Shown one piece after another: positions 34,543 to 48,755 of a DNA stretch of 64,000 nucleotides. The DNA is from Polyodon spathula. Lineage: Eukaryota > Chordata > Actinopteri > Acipenseriformes > Polyodontidae. How positions within the stretch are numbered: the first letter of the stretch is position 1; the number at the start of each line of letters is the position of its first letter. The notes below the pieces were generated by a model. It ran no database searches and was not told the origin of the DNA. It saw nothing but the letters and a program-made list of their open reading frames with translations. The stretch covers positions 41,358,664 to 41,422,663 of the forward strand of contig NC_054535.1 of NCBI RefSeq assembly GCF_017654505.1. Reading direction: 5' to 3'. The position numbers were made by a program, and so were the translations under genes.

Positions 34543-36709
34543 TGTGTAGAAAAGCTGGTGTTGTAGTAGTTTGAGAGATAAGAACTCTTGTGAAAACAAT
34601 AACTTTTGCTGCCTGTAGTGCACAATGCAGTGCCTCAACAGATGCACTTGAAAGTCGGTATAGAGATTAATATTGTGAACTGGCAGTTAATGTGGGCCTG
34701 GTTAATATTTTTATACAACATACCTGGAACAGAAAGATTTTCCAAACCAAATCCATATTTATGGCAACTTTGATTGTGCATATTATTCTTTGAAGTCATT
34801 GAAGACAAAAATATAGATTCAGCTAGTTAGTTAGTGAGGAGCAAGCTCGTCCCATCATGACCTGCATAAGGCCAGGGTAGTGGTGGTGGTTGCCATTCCA
34901 GGAACACCCAGGAGACTTTGCGTTTTATACTGGTTCTTTTGTCCGCTATGTTTTCGGAAAATCTGTCATTGCTTTATTCAAGTGCTTTGCATTACCAAGG
35001 AGACAGAATATAACTAAAATGTTGCCATTTAACGTACTGGGCATTCGACAGAACATGTGCAATGCAATGCCTTCTTCACAGTGATTTCTGCCTCACCAGC
35101 CCCTACCTCTTCCACTGTGGGAGTCAGGAAATCTTGCAGATGTTATTCATAAACTCCTGCTGGTAGGAATACATCTTAGGTAGTAGGAGGGACCTGCATG
35201 TTCAGTTCACAGAGTGGCAAAGTGCCAAGAAGGTTTTACAACAGGGAGGCAGCTTGTGTGTCTTCAACTCAAATGACTATCTTTAAACTGGGTAGCAAAC
35301 AGTCTGCTTTATTATAGTAACCAAATACAGTGCAATAGGAAGAGAACTGTGGAGAAATGTAGGAGAAACAGTCAGACAATTAATTAATTAAATAATTGTA
35401 CTACAAGTAACAGAGCAATTCATCTATTCATTATACACACCTCAACTGAATGCCTTGTTCTAGTTGCTTATTTTTCTTTTAATACCGGACAGTAAATACT
35501 GAGCAACAGGCAGCAGTGCTTTCGACAAAGGATGCAAAACTGCAAAATGTTACGAATGTGGCACCGTAAGTGCACTTGGTTACTCAATGCTGATCTGCTT
35601 GGGGCCAGCGCTAATGCCCTAAAAGATCTGGACCTGCTGCTTTTTGTTTAATAAAGCCGACAACGATTAAAATAGGATTACAGCTCATCTTCTGGCAATA
35701 ATATCATCAGCATCTACAACCTTTTTTCTTCCTTCTGCAAAACACTTTGACGTGATAGGTAATTTACTTTGTCATTTACACCCTATGGGCTTTATACATT
35801 TTTTAAACTGTAAGTCCCTTGGTAGTTGCTGACAATATATTCTATTTGTGTTTGAAGTCACCTTTGTGGAAAAATTAAAATGTTGACAAAATAAAAAGAT
35901 TTATTCCCCAAAAATAAGTATTTATCAACATTGGTAATTAGAACAGACTTATATGAGGTGTGGGTTCTAATATTAAACAAACCAAGAAACTTGGATTAGT
36001 GCTATTATTGTACACTGAAAGACTAAGCAGAAGTACCAACATAAATATCATGAACAGCTAAATTGGGGCAGCACAGAAAGGCTTTTGTTATATAATAAAA
36101 GTATTTATTCAGTAACCTGAGAGAAATATAAGTCCATGAAACCATTCCCAACTGTGTTTGAGAGGTCTGTTAGTTTATAATAGCGTTATACATTATCATA
36201 TGTCACCACAAATTAATTGTTACACTTTATTGTGACACTCAATCAGATTTAATTCAATAAGAATATGGTTTAGCCAGAAAGCATAGGTTGTTTTTTTTTC
36301 CTTGACAGACATCAGGGTCAGTGCAATATGTGTTCCTATTTCTTTGTGTTGCCATTGCTGGAAATGCTGGTATACACACCCACAGCCTCAATTAATTTGA
36401 AGAATGGATGCAAAGTACAGTAGGAAAATTTTGCAAAATTGCAGAAGTCTCTAGATGAGGGATTTATTACAAGGTTATATTGTGTATGACAGAATATCAG
36501 CACAAGTAGAAGTGAATGGACCACGGCTGAAAGCTGAGGTCCATTTAAGTACTACAAGTGTTGATGTAAACCATACACAGACGTTCACCACCCTATTTTA
36601 TATGCTGCTTTATTGTGAATTCACAAGTCAAACATCCAGCTACTGTATATTTGTTTGCTAACCATTACCAAATGGAAATTGAAATTGAAATTGAAATGTA
36701 ATTATTTAG
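34543..36709. other. Noncoding, nothing recognised
   Basis: No repeat or gene that I can support. Short frames of 62-68 codons only. Confidence 0.5.
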
Positions 36710-36946
36710 TACATTGTTAACTTCAATAATAAGACGGAAAAGGTTGAAGAAAAGATTACTGTTAAGTGGCTGAGGTATGCGACCGATTGTGATGTCACTG
36801 CATTGAATGAGGTTGAATGGAATTACGAGAGGTGCCTCAGGTATGATTTTTTAAGCAGGCGACTTCCACCATGCAGATGTGGAGAATGCAGCACAGTAAA
36901 AACTGAAAGTGGCACAGTTGATGTCATGAATAGGGGTTCTCCGTGA
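36710..36946 (+). pseudogene. Possible remnant of a protein-coding sequence with a Cys cluster
   Basis: 78 codons open without an initiating ATG near the front, with a protein-like composition: VEEKITVKWLRYATDCDVTA, then RLPPCRCGECSTVKTESG. The PPCRCGEC cluster faintly recalls Cys-rich motifs of transposon-borne P2X7-like domains in fish, but the match is too weak to name. It could be a decayed transposon ORF or chance. Confidence 0.25.
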
Positions 36947-38438
36947 TGATGTGTTGTGGAATACAGAAGGTGAAACATGCACTCTGATTGTCTGAAAGAT
37001 CCTGAGCGGTCTATAATGTCCTTTTTAGCCCACTCAGACCCATGGCTCTCAAAATATCTTACAGAAGATTTTAATGAGAAATCCTTCCCACAAGTGTAGT
37101 ACCCACTGTTGGACCAGCCTTGGCAGTATACATTGCAGAATCAATTTTGTGTGGTAAAACCCAAGTCACTTATAGTTATTTTTCTTTGGCAGTTATACAG
37201 ATAAACTGATACACCTTTTCTCACTATCAACATTTTCAGAAGCACAAATCTGCTTTGCTTTTGCATTGTAACTGCATTTTTTTGCATTGCATTCTGTTTC
37301 CTTAATTGAGTTTTGTTGTTTAAGTAAATTTGTGATCTGTTATTTCAGCTCCAGACTAGGAGTGGGCTGATGCTTGTATTTTCTGAGTAATTGCCTTTAA
37401 GAAGTATTTGTTGGCAGGTATTAAATAAATCAGAACATGCCTATTTATTTATTTTGATTTCAAAGCAAAAAAAGCTGCCTATCTTCACAACCGAGTACCA
37501 ATCAATGGTAATTAACTTCTGCACTAAAAGCTGACTGGAAGTGAATTTTCCTCTCATTTGGTGCACTGACATTTTAGTGCTGTCCTGCTATACCTAGGCT
37601 GTAAATTGACAATGACAAACTAGCAAATGCAACAGACTCGTCACACAAACATGGCCTTTCCTTAACACTAACAAGAACTACTGCTGTGGAAACTGGGATA
37701 TCTATTTTTTTATCAGTTTAATCAGAGACAATTTCATAACAAAAGCGTTTTAGTTAGTTTGATCACGACAGGATATATAATACTCTGAGATTGTAATTGA
37801 TTAATAGTCAATAATTGTGTAAACAAGGGAAACCGAGGGACCACATTGTTTTGTGTTGAGAAAATAACTGGTTTTATTCCATTTAATTATTACCTAACAG
37901 ATTCAACTTCTGAAAGGCAATTACTTGGAAAATATGTAAGTATCGGCACACCCCTACTGCAGGTTTCATTTAACTCGGCAGAGATACTAAGCTTTGAAAA
38001 TATACACCACCATTTTACAAAATGAATTATTTTTAAACTGAAAATGTGATTTCATTTTTTTTACATGCGCCTTAAATACAGTCCTAAACAAAACAGTCTG
38101 TAATAAACTAGCATCTGAGACCATGGAATTAAATGGAAAGGTAAGAGTTGCAGGCAAACTGCAAACCATACGGTTCAAAGAAGAAAGTCTTACCATTCAA
38201 CTTACCATTCTGTAGTCGATAGGTAAGTATGGGTCTTATGCTGGACAAAAGCACAGGATGAAAGAGCTTTATAGAAAAAAAGCAACAGAAACACAGATGA
38301 CTGACAAAGTGAAACGCATGATACTGAAACTGATACTAATTAAACTGAAACTAAAATAGAAATGATAACTGAAACAAAAACTAAAATTGAAATTGACAAT
38401 AACTTTCATAACCAAACAAACTAAAACCAGATTGATAT

Positions 38439-38441
<3 letters not shown>
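36947..38441. other. Noncoding, nothing recognised
   Basis: AT-rich DNA. Near 38300-38400 there is cryptic simplicity of ACTGAAAC/AAACTAAAAT units leading into the poly-T run. Confidence 0.5.

Positions 38442-38480
<39 letters not shown>
38442..38480. repeat. Poly-T run (39 bp)
   Basis: Uninterrupted T. On the minus strand this would be a poly-A tail, but no retroposon body was recognised next to it. Confidence 0.97.
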
Positions 38481-38484
<4 letters not shown>

Positions 38485-38870
38485 AATGTAATAGAACTAG
38501 ATACTGAAATAAAAAAAAAATATACAACTGAAATAACACTGGTTAAACAAAGGCATCCATTATTTTTGCAAATGGGTCATTCCAGACCACAGTGGGCGAT
38601 GTGATGAATGCTCAGGAGTCAAGCATCAGCAACAGGATCATTGTGATTACTGGTGCATTAGTAGGAAAAGTCCCCCAATAATTATTCTGCTTATTACAAA
38701 AGGATTAACTGAAATCTATTTTTGGAATGGAACAAGCATTTACCAAAAAAAATGTAAAAAAATAAATAATGACTGTATAGAGTATTGCTAAAGCTAATCA
38801 ATATTAGATTTTTGTCTTTATATTTGTATAACAATTGTTTACAATATCTAACCAGACATGTATTTTGTTG

Positions 38871-39080
38871 AGAGGCTGGATCTGAGGCCTTTTCTCTAGC
38901 ATTTTCCACCAACAGCAGCACTGAGAGGCTGGATCTGAGGCCTGTTCTCCAGCATTTTCCACAAACAGCAGCACTGAGAAACTGGAATAGAGGCCTGTTC
39001 TCCAGCATTTTCCACAAACAGCAGCACTGAGAGGCTGGATCTGAGGCCTGTTCTCTAGCATTTTCCACCACAGCAGTACT
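38871..39080. repeat. 53-bp minisatellite, four units
   Basis: Units share GGCTGGATCTGAGGCCTGTT, then CTAGCATTTTCCAC or CCAGCATTTTCCAC and AACAGCAGCACT. The last unit is shortened. Minus-strand frames through it show a repeating CGKCWRTGL-type peptide and are by-products. Confidence 0.9.
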
Positions 39081-39089
39081 AAAGATCGA

Positions 39090-39340
39090 GGCCCTGCCCC
39101 AATCCAGCAGCAGCAGCAGCAGCAGCAGAGGAGACAACAACTACTCCTGAGGCTCTGTCCCAATCCAGCAGCAGAGACCACTACTATTCCTGAGGCTCTA
39201 TCCCAATCTAGTAGCAGCAGCAGAGACCAGCACTATTCCTGAGGCTCTATCCCAATCTAGTAGCAGCAGCAGAGACCAGCACTATTCCTGAGGCTCTGCC
39301 CCAGTCCAGCAGCAGCCAGGAGCTGCACCACCCTGGTCCC
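39090..39340. repeat. CAG-rich minisatellite, units of about 43-49 bp
   Basis: Three to four units of CCTGAGGCTCTATCCCAAT followed by a CAG/TAG run and AGAGACCAGCACTATT. Two central units are nearly identical. A pure CAG run of eight lies at about 39104-39127. Confidence 0.9.
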
Positions 39341-39507
39341 TGGCTCCAGGAGGCAGGAAAGCTCTGGACTCAGAGGCCTGCAGTTTGCGAGTAGAGGACT
39401 GCAGCATTCTACTGGAAAAAGAGAGTTTTACTTAGTCGCTGACTTTTGCCCTCAATAAAAGACGCAGTATTTACTGATTTGAGTGAGTACAATCCTCCTG
39501 TGGAGCT

Positions 39508-40221
39508 ATGATGTCTTTAAACCCTAATGACAAAGCTATGCAATGTATTTCATGTTCTATGTTTACTGTTGTTAGCTGTAATGATTACCTGGATACCTAT
39601 GTATGTTCAAATTGCAGTATCATTCAGGAATCAGTAAAATAAATTTAGAAGAACAAATTTGCAGCCTCAAACACATTGATCAACTCAAACAGTTTATTGA
39701 TAATTCATTTATCAGTACTACCCACAGTGAGACTGTCAATATTACAAATAAAGGAGTGGAGGAGGAGCATGCCTCAGCAGACTTCATGTCAAATACAGGG
39801 GTTCCATCCCCTCCCGCCGCTCTACCACGACACTTCTGAGGTCAAGACAAATGGATCTATCAAAGAAAAAAGTCGAGAGCTGCGACTTTCACAGTTATGT
39901 CTTCAAAAATCAATAATTGCAATAGATTTATCCCTCTCACCACAGAAGATAATTCTGATACCACCTTTAGTGAGATGCTCTTTATTGGAGACTATTGTTA
40001 GAAATACCAACATGCTGTTTGTGAATAGTCAGAAGGGGTCAGGTGATAGAGTTCTTGGAATTTCAGCCAAACTAAAAAACTTGGTCAAAAAACATAGCAG
40101 GGTTTCAAATGACATTGGATATGGAGAATCTGAGACCCTTAAAAAATACTTTGATATCTCTGTCATGAAGCAAAAGAATATTATATTTTCTGGCCCCCTA
40201 CCTGTTATTAGGAGAGGCTGA
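39508..40221 (+). pseudogene. LINE ORF1-like fragment
   Basis: An ATG at 39508/39511 opens a short frame with two CxxC pairs (CISC, CSNC) suggesting a zinc-binding segment. A stop and frame change near 39635 lead to the 181-codon frame at 39676-40221, which includes LREL/LCLQKS-like and ILIPPLVRCSLLETIV-type sequence. In L2-type elements ORF1 precedes the endonuclease/RT ORF and binds nucleic acid. This copy cannot be translated intact. Confidence 0.5.
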
Positions 40222-40447
40222 CTATTCTCATTAAACAGACTATTCTCATTAAACAACTGGCTAGCAGAATGGTGTTCCTCTGAGAATCTAGGGTTTGTTA
40301 ATAATTGGGAAAGCTTCCTGGGAAAGACCTGTGTTTTGTAAGAGAGATGGACTGCATCCTAACAAGAGATGCTCAATCAGACTAGTAGAAAATACACAAA
40401 ACTGTTCTAAAAACCTTTGACTCATTAAGCTTCCAGGAGACTTTATT

Positions 40448-40930
40448 GTGAATTCCCAGCCATGCATACAAACGCCACAAACTGGTTGCCCTATCACTGT
40501 AGTATCACTTCCTCGTTATCAATTTCCAGCTTCTTTCCAGAGATCATGTTCAAAAAATTTAATACAAATTAAATTGACAGCTAGTGAAAATTCTATTAAT
40601 TCAACACCAACCTCTTTTCATGTGACATTACTGAATACACGATCTCTGGGTAATAAATCTCTCCAAATTAATGATTTTATTCTGGAATTAGAAATAGACA
40701 TCCTGGCTTTGGTTGAGACATGGTTAAAACAGGACGAGACTGTCCCATTAATAGAGGCCTGTCCACCCGGTTTCTCCTTCTACCAGAAGGCATGTAACCA
40801 AGGCTGGGGTGGTGGCATTGCTACCATTTTTGGTGAAGAACTCGATTTTTACCAAGAGAATAATGACGTTTATACATCTTTCGAACTACTTACTGCTTCT
40901 CTAAAAAAAAAACTCAATCTATCTACATAG
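40448..40930 (+). pseudogene. LINE endonuclease domain (apurinic-type), N-terminal part of ORF2
   Basis: 160 codons. FHVTLLNTRSLGNKSLQIND followed by LALVETWLK is the start of the L2/CR1-type endonuclease, where the Asn and the Glu of VETWL are conserved catalytic-site positions. WGGGIATIF follows in the expected place. The frame breaks at 40930, and more endonuclease sequence follows in other frames (MGFPQHVTGLTHIHGHSLDL near 41102, with the conserved GH.LDLI-type motif). Confidence 0.75.
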
Positions 40931-41567
40931 TAATCTACTGACCCCCCAGACCAAATTCTCTTTTTCTCTCTGAATTTGCTTAATTATTATCTACAATGAT
41001 GGTTAAGCATGATAGAATTTTAATATTGGGTGATTTTATTATACATATTGATGTGGCTCTAGATCCCTTTGCTGGGACTTTTAGGTCACTGGTAGATTAA
41101 TTTGGGTTTTCCCCAACATGTTACTGGTCTCACCCATATTCATGGTCATAGTCTAGATTTAATTCTCACTGGTGGTTTAAATATTCAAAATCTAATATTA
41201 CAGATCTTGCACTCTCTGACCACTCAGCTATCCTTTTTTAATTATCCCTGCCTAGCTCTATTAAAAAAGCAATGCACTTTGTTAAAGTTTGCCCTCATAA
41301 CTCACAGATTACTGATTTATTTCTGGAAGCACTGCCTACTCAACCGCCAATCCTGGCAGAATCAGAGGATATGCAGGTGGATTACTATAATACCACTTTG
41401 AGCACTATTTTTGATACTATTGCCCTTATTAAAAACAAAAGAGTTACTGTTACAAGATTTTCTCCATAGTTCAATGAAATTACACGTGCACTTAAACGTG
41501 CATGCAGAAAACTAGAACGCAAATAGATAGATACCAAACTGCAAGTCTCTTCTCACTTGAAAAGATA

Positions 41568-43043
<1,476 letters not shown>

Positions 43044-43306
43044 TAGTATTCTGAAGTACAAAGCAGCCTTGTCTTCAGCAAGATCAGCTTATTACTCAAA
43101 CCTAATAGAAACAAAGAAAATCCCAGTTTCCTATTCAAAACAATAGCCAAACTAACTAATCAACAGAAAGAATGCTCTCTGGGTGCACCACCTTCAGCTA
43201 GCAGCAATGATTTTATTAACCATTTCAACAAAAAAATAATGATATAAGAAATCAGATTTCTAATACTACTGACAACTTAAACAGGCCGCTCAGCAATAAA
43301 GACATA

Positions 43307-44228
43307 ATGATTTGCCTGGGTCCTGCTTTATCAGACCACACCTTTGATTCTTTTACTTTAATCAATCAACCAGATCTTATTGACCTAATTGGTAAGACTA
43401 AAACCACCACATGTGATTTGGACCCCATTCCTACTAAATTGCTCAAAGATATTTTTTCTAAAATAAATAACACTGTCTTAAATGTAATTAATAGCTCTCT
43501 CTCACAAGGCACTGTTCCTGAGTCTTTCAAGGTTGCTGTAGTACGACCACTGCTTAAAAAACCTACAAATGAATAATTTTAGGCCTATTTCAAATCTCCC
43601 TTTTCTATCTAAAGTCTTAGAGAAAGTGGTAGTTAACCAACTAAATTCCTTTTTAGCAGCCCATGACATATGTGAGAAATTCCAGTCGGGTTTCCACTCG
43701 GGACTGAAACTGCTCTAGTAAGAGTGGTGAACAATGTCCTTATGTCCGCAGACACGGGTTCACCTACAGTTCTTGTTCTCTTAGATATAAGTGTAGCTTT
43801 TGACACCATTGACCATGCCACCTGGATTGACCGTCTCCAGTATCTTGTGAGATTGTCCGGCACTGTATTGTCCTGGTTTAAATCAATATCCCTCAAATAG
43901 GCAACAATATGTTAAAATCTGGGACGACAACTCCTTACTATCTGAGGTTACTTGTAGCGTTTCTCAGGGTTCTGTTCTTGAGCCAATTTTATTTTAATTA
44001 TATATGCTGCCCTTGGGTGACGTTGTCCGTAGACATGGGGTCAACGTTCATTGCTATGCTGATGACACCCAGCTATATCTGTCTCTAAAGCCAGGTGGTG
44101 TATCTTCTATAAAAAATGTGATAAGCTGTCTTGCTGACATTAAGCTATGGATGTCTAATAATTTCCTTATGTTAAATTCAGATAAAGTAGAGATAATGAT
44201 TTTGGGATCAAAAGATAAAAAAACATAG
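43307..44228 (+). pseudogene. LINE reverse transcriptase fragments
   Basis: The frame at 43307-43576 reads KTKTTTCDLDPIPTKLLKD and then VAVVRPLLKKP, the fingers region of L2-type reverse transcriptase. Other frames continue with FRPISNLPFLSKVLEKVV, then the first catalytic Asp in LLDISVAFD, and the 44004-44228 frame carries YADD. At least three frame changes interrupt it. Confidence 0.85.
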
Positions 44229-44545
44229 ATCTGTCTGCCTTCACGAGGACAGTTTCCCATACTCTCAGAAAATGAGGAATCTGGGTGTAATTTTTGACCC
44301 TGACCTCCTTTGAGCCACATATTCAGAATATAATTAAAGTATCTTTCTTTCACCTTAGAAATATTGCCAAGGTGAGAAGCGTTCTTTCACAGCACAATGA
44401 TGAGAGACTGATGCATGCCTTCATATCTTCTAGGATTGATTAGTGCAATGCTCTGTTCTCTGGAATTCCAAACAGTGTTCTGTCACAATTGCAGCTTGTA
44501 CAAAATGGCACTAATTCTCGATCATTCCCAGGTGCGGGTGATAAT

Positions 44546-47454
44546 TAAACAATTAACAAATGCAATTAAATTAAACAATATGTGCGTTTCCACCTGTTTT
44601 ATGCAGGGAGGAAAATAGGGATAAAACTATATATATGGCATTGATAACACCTATATAGTTGTGTGAGCACATGCCGGTGCTGTCCAGGATTGACTGGATA
44701 CTTATTATATGTAGTTTTATCCATATTTATTTGGTTTGAGTGCTTTGTCTTTTGCTTTATTTGCTATCATTTTAAAATGTTCTTTTCTTTTGCTGTTTTT
44801 ATTGTTTATATTATTTTTATTGTACTAAATGTACTTCCGAATGTTCTTTTCTTTGTGTTTGGTTTGATTTAAAACACATATTTGTTCTATAGGAGAATGC
44901 AATATCTTATTGTTAATTTGAATTTCACTTGTTTCTTGTTATTCACAAGACACATGCTTTCATGATGTACTAAGGTGGTGGTTAATTTGCCTCACACTCT
45001 TTAGCAGATCTGTGTTTTTTATATGTGACAGGATGCTTTTTTATTATTGAAAATGTTGCCATTGATGCATAATTTTATTTATATAAAGAGCTGAACATTT
45101 CATGCCAATGCAATGTCCTGGACCATCAAGTACATTGCACAATTGGATTTTGAACTGTGCATTTCTCTTTGTCTCCCAGCTGAGCAGTGCATTCACAGCC
45201 CAAAGCTTCCTATCTACTAACAAATCCATATAACAATAACCTGCACAAAGCTTGGATTAAGTTGTTTGCCCAAACTGGATTTCAGATTACTTCTGTTCAC
45301 CCAGGATTTCAGACATATCAATAAACAACCCATGATGTATTGTCTCTTTTATGTCAGGGATGCAGCCAGAGCTCTGACTCATTCAAAGGAAACAAAACTA
45401 TTCTTTGTTTAAAACAGCTGATCTGCAGGCACCTGATTTGAACAGGTGTTATCAATGCCATTAAAATTGCACATCAATAACAGGATTTAAATCATAGGTA
45501 GCATGGGCTAGATTCTCAAAGCTATTTATTTAGCATATTTTTTTTAATGTGGGGAATGCCTAGAGGGGGTAAGCCAGTGCCAGTTTGGGAAAATGAATAT
45601 CGTTCCATGAGTCCCGTGTAGTATCAGAATAATTCTAAAAGAAGTAGTGAAGCTCTGTAATCGACAGCCAAGATATGAAAGGGAATGGGACTTTGTTCGA
45701 AATGATCAGTCCTTTGGCAGACTGAATTGCTTTACAAGCTAGAACTACAAATCAATCAATCTACAACTGCTACAGTTGTAAAGGCTAGTTATGCTAGTAC
45801 AACAACATTTCAACTATTGTATACTTCGAAATGAGTTGTATTGGTCCTGTATCATCTGGATGATGCACAAAAAAGATTGAAGGTAAAGCAGATAGGGTCA
45901 ACCGGAGTACCCTGCAGAGATACCCTGGTTTAGACAAAGCTGTCATGCCACAGATGTACCCTGGTTTCAAGTCTCACATGTTTCACTACAAAGAGAAGGG
46001 ATGCATTCAGCAAGCTGTAGTGTTTTCCATTTTCAAAATAAGACCAAATGTTTGGAAACCTCATCTCGATGTAGTTTATACAGTATATTTTTTTAATTTT
46101 CAACTCTAAGTAGGCAAATAATACAAATGCTTTTCAGAAACAAACAGTTTTTCTGTTATGGTGTTGGGGTTGGTTACCCCCATTGTAAAATAAATGCTAA
46201 GTGGTATATATGATTCAGAAGCTATTATTCCCCCAGTAAAGGAGAGGTGAGTGTTCGTACATCTATTTCATACTTGGAGTTTTGCGTACTTGTACTGTTT
46301 GGTGTGATGCAATTTTCTAAGGACTGCCTTTAGTATAAGTTGTTGAGTGTATCATAATCTGGGGTTTATAGATGCTGTCTGTATGTCACACTTACATTTT
46401 TCTCACACAGTGAACCACTCAATGGTGATGAAACTTGCAAAGGCAATTCTTTAGCACAGGTTATTGGTAAATAACGTTGGCTCATTAAGGACAGTAGAAA
46501 AAATAAATACATTGAAATGTGTTAGGTCAAGATCACAAAATAACTTCTCAGCATCTTGACATTTCAAACTATTATGTTGAGATAATAGGATAAATTATCT
46601 CAGCATATCAACATCTTGATTCCTTCATCTCCCTTCTCTTTCTCATCACATTGGCCGCTGCATATGTCTGAACTCTCGTTAGATAATCAAACAATTTGCC
46701 CTGAGGTAGAATAGTTTGATTGGCGGCGGCTATGTTGGGAACTGTAAAGCACATGTCGTGTCTGAGAGGAAAATAAACAGCTTGCAGCAATTCCTATTTT
46801 TTGAGAAATTTGAAAGGCAGGGTAACATTTGTAACAAGCCAAGGTTCCAAACAATAGCTTAGACTAAACCAGGGGACACTTCGATGTATAAACATGTACC
46901 CAGGGTACATTTTGATAGTACCCCACTCAACAAAGACCCAATCTGCAAAAGGAATTGGTAAAATTTCTGTTCACTGTACCAGCCTGAGTAAACAGTATTA
47001 TGATGTAATTCTTTCTCAGTGGCATTGAGGCACATTTGGACATTAAGAAAATAAATCAGCACATTGAAATAATATTTTCTAAATATGCTATTAATATAAA
47101 ATGTGTAAAAGCATTAAGACAACTCCAGGGGATTTGTGATAATCACACTCCTAAAGGGTCATAACACATTGGCCCATATGTATAAAGTTGGCGGTAAATT
47201 TCTTAACACGCGATTTATAAAACGACTGCCAAGTTATTCTACTGGCCAGTAGTGGTTTAAATGTGATTCAGTTTGCAATACCTGCACAATTCATTCACAT
47301 ACAATAATAATAATACAGCTACACTCTGTTTCTCATCACTAAATCCGACATGCATTACATGTTTATTTTAATAACATTAAAATGATAGGCACTATTTCAG
47401 TAAAAGTACAATATAACCAGCAGCTGTATATGTTACTGCTATTGATAGTCAAGA
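44546..47454. other. Noncoding, nothing firmly recognised
   Basis: AT-rich DNA. The stretches near 45500 (TAGATTCTCAAAGCTA) and 47170 (GGCCCATATGTATAAAG) look like the ends of old DNA transposons often seen in fish, but no partner end was found. Confidence 0.45.
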
Positions 47455-47523
47455 GTAATGGACCTAGCTTGTTGGGATGGAACTAGTTGAAAAAGCTCAA
47501 GTTAGATTGGTCTAACTTATACC

Positions 47524-48412
47524 ATGTTAGAACCACCATGGTGCATTTTAAACAAATACGTGGTTGTATTTAAAAACGAACTGGGAAACTTAAGAGGAAC
47601 CAAGGCTATCATGGAAGGGGACAAAAATGTCAAGCCCAGATTCTTTAAAGCCTGCACAGTACCATACACACTAAAAGAGAAAGTAAGCACTGAACTTGAG
47701 AGGTTGGAAGAAGCTGGCATCAAACCTGTTCAGTTCTCAAGATGGGCTGTGCCTATTGTGCCAATTGGGAAGACAGATGGCTCAACACATATTTATGGCA
47801 ACTATAAGCTGACGGTTAACAAGGTTTCCAGACTGGATGCTTCACGAAGCTGGACCTGAGCCCTGCTTATCAGCAGGTGCTTTTGAAGGACCGCTCCAAA
47901 GTACACTTAACCATCAACACTCACAAGGGCTTGTTCCGCTACAATAGGTTGCCTTTTGGAGTGTCGTTGGCTCCTGGAATACTCCAGCACATGCTAGAGA
48001 GCTTATTAGCAGGCTTTTAATGTATCTTGATGATATGCTTATTACAGGCCCTGACCAATTGATGCACGTTCAATTACTGGAAGAAGTATTGAGAAGACTG
48101 GTAGAGGCAGGATTGAGAGTAAAGAAGCAGAAGTGTACCTTCCTAGCTCCAATGCAATACTTGGAACACAAGATTTATGCAAATGGCATGCACCCTTCAG
48201 AAGACAGGTTTCGTTGCATTGCAAAAGCTTTGGCACCCAAGAATACCACTGAGCTGAAGTCTTTCCTAAGAATGGTTAACTACTCCCATCGTTTCTTACC
48301 AAACATGTCTACCACACTGGCACCATTACATAATTTGCTGCAGAAGCAGGTGTCCTGGCATTGGACACCAAAGCAAGATAAAGCATTCAAGTTAGCAAAG
48401 AAGCTACTATAA
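47524..48412 (+). pseudogene. Ty3/gypsy reverse transcriptase, interrupted
   Basis: The first frame (47524-47859) has the region ERLEEAGIKPVQFSRWAVPI, typical of gypsy RT. The palm continues in another frame as LDLSPAYQQVLL and FGVSLAPGIL. After a stop at 48018-48020, MYLDDMLITG supplies the catalytic YLDD motif at about 48023, and the connection runs on to LKSFLRMVNYSHRFLPN. Retrotransposition RT would copy the element's RNA; this copy is inactive. Confidence 0.88.
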
Positions 48413-48414
48413 AC

Positions 48415-48755
48415 ATCACAGTTGCTGGTGCATTTTGACTATAAGAAACCATTGATACTGGCATGCAATGTATCACACTATGGAGTTGTAGCAGTATTGC
48501 CTCACACCATGCCTGATGTTTTGCATTCCATGTGTTAGCTCCTGCTGAAAATAACTTTACTCAGCTGAATAAACAAGCTCTGGCCATTGTCTTTGATGTG
48601 AAGAAGTTCTATCATTACCCGTTTGGACATCACTTCACAATCTGCTCAGATCACAAGCCCTTTTTGAGTCTGTTCAGTGAAAAAGCTTCAGGTGGAATTC
48701 AGGGGGTATTGTTACTTGTGGCTTATGAGTACGAGTGGATTTGGAAGAGTTGAAG
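48415..48755 (+). pseudogene. Ty3/gypsy RNase H fragment
   Basis: Sequence after 48412 encodes a DYKKPL-type start in one frame and then NKQALAIVFDVKKFYHYPFG followed by ICSDHKPFLSLFSEK in the 48532 frame. The Glu usually found before ALAIV (E.EALAIV) is Lys here. At least two frame changes occur. Confidence 0.75.

Noticed and set aside
38694..39181. Two minus-strand frames of 125-148 codons with a repeated Cys-Gly-Lys-Cys-Trp motif
   Set aside because: The repeats come from the 53-bp minisatellite; the frames overlap each other and change with unit length.
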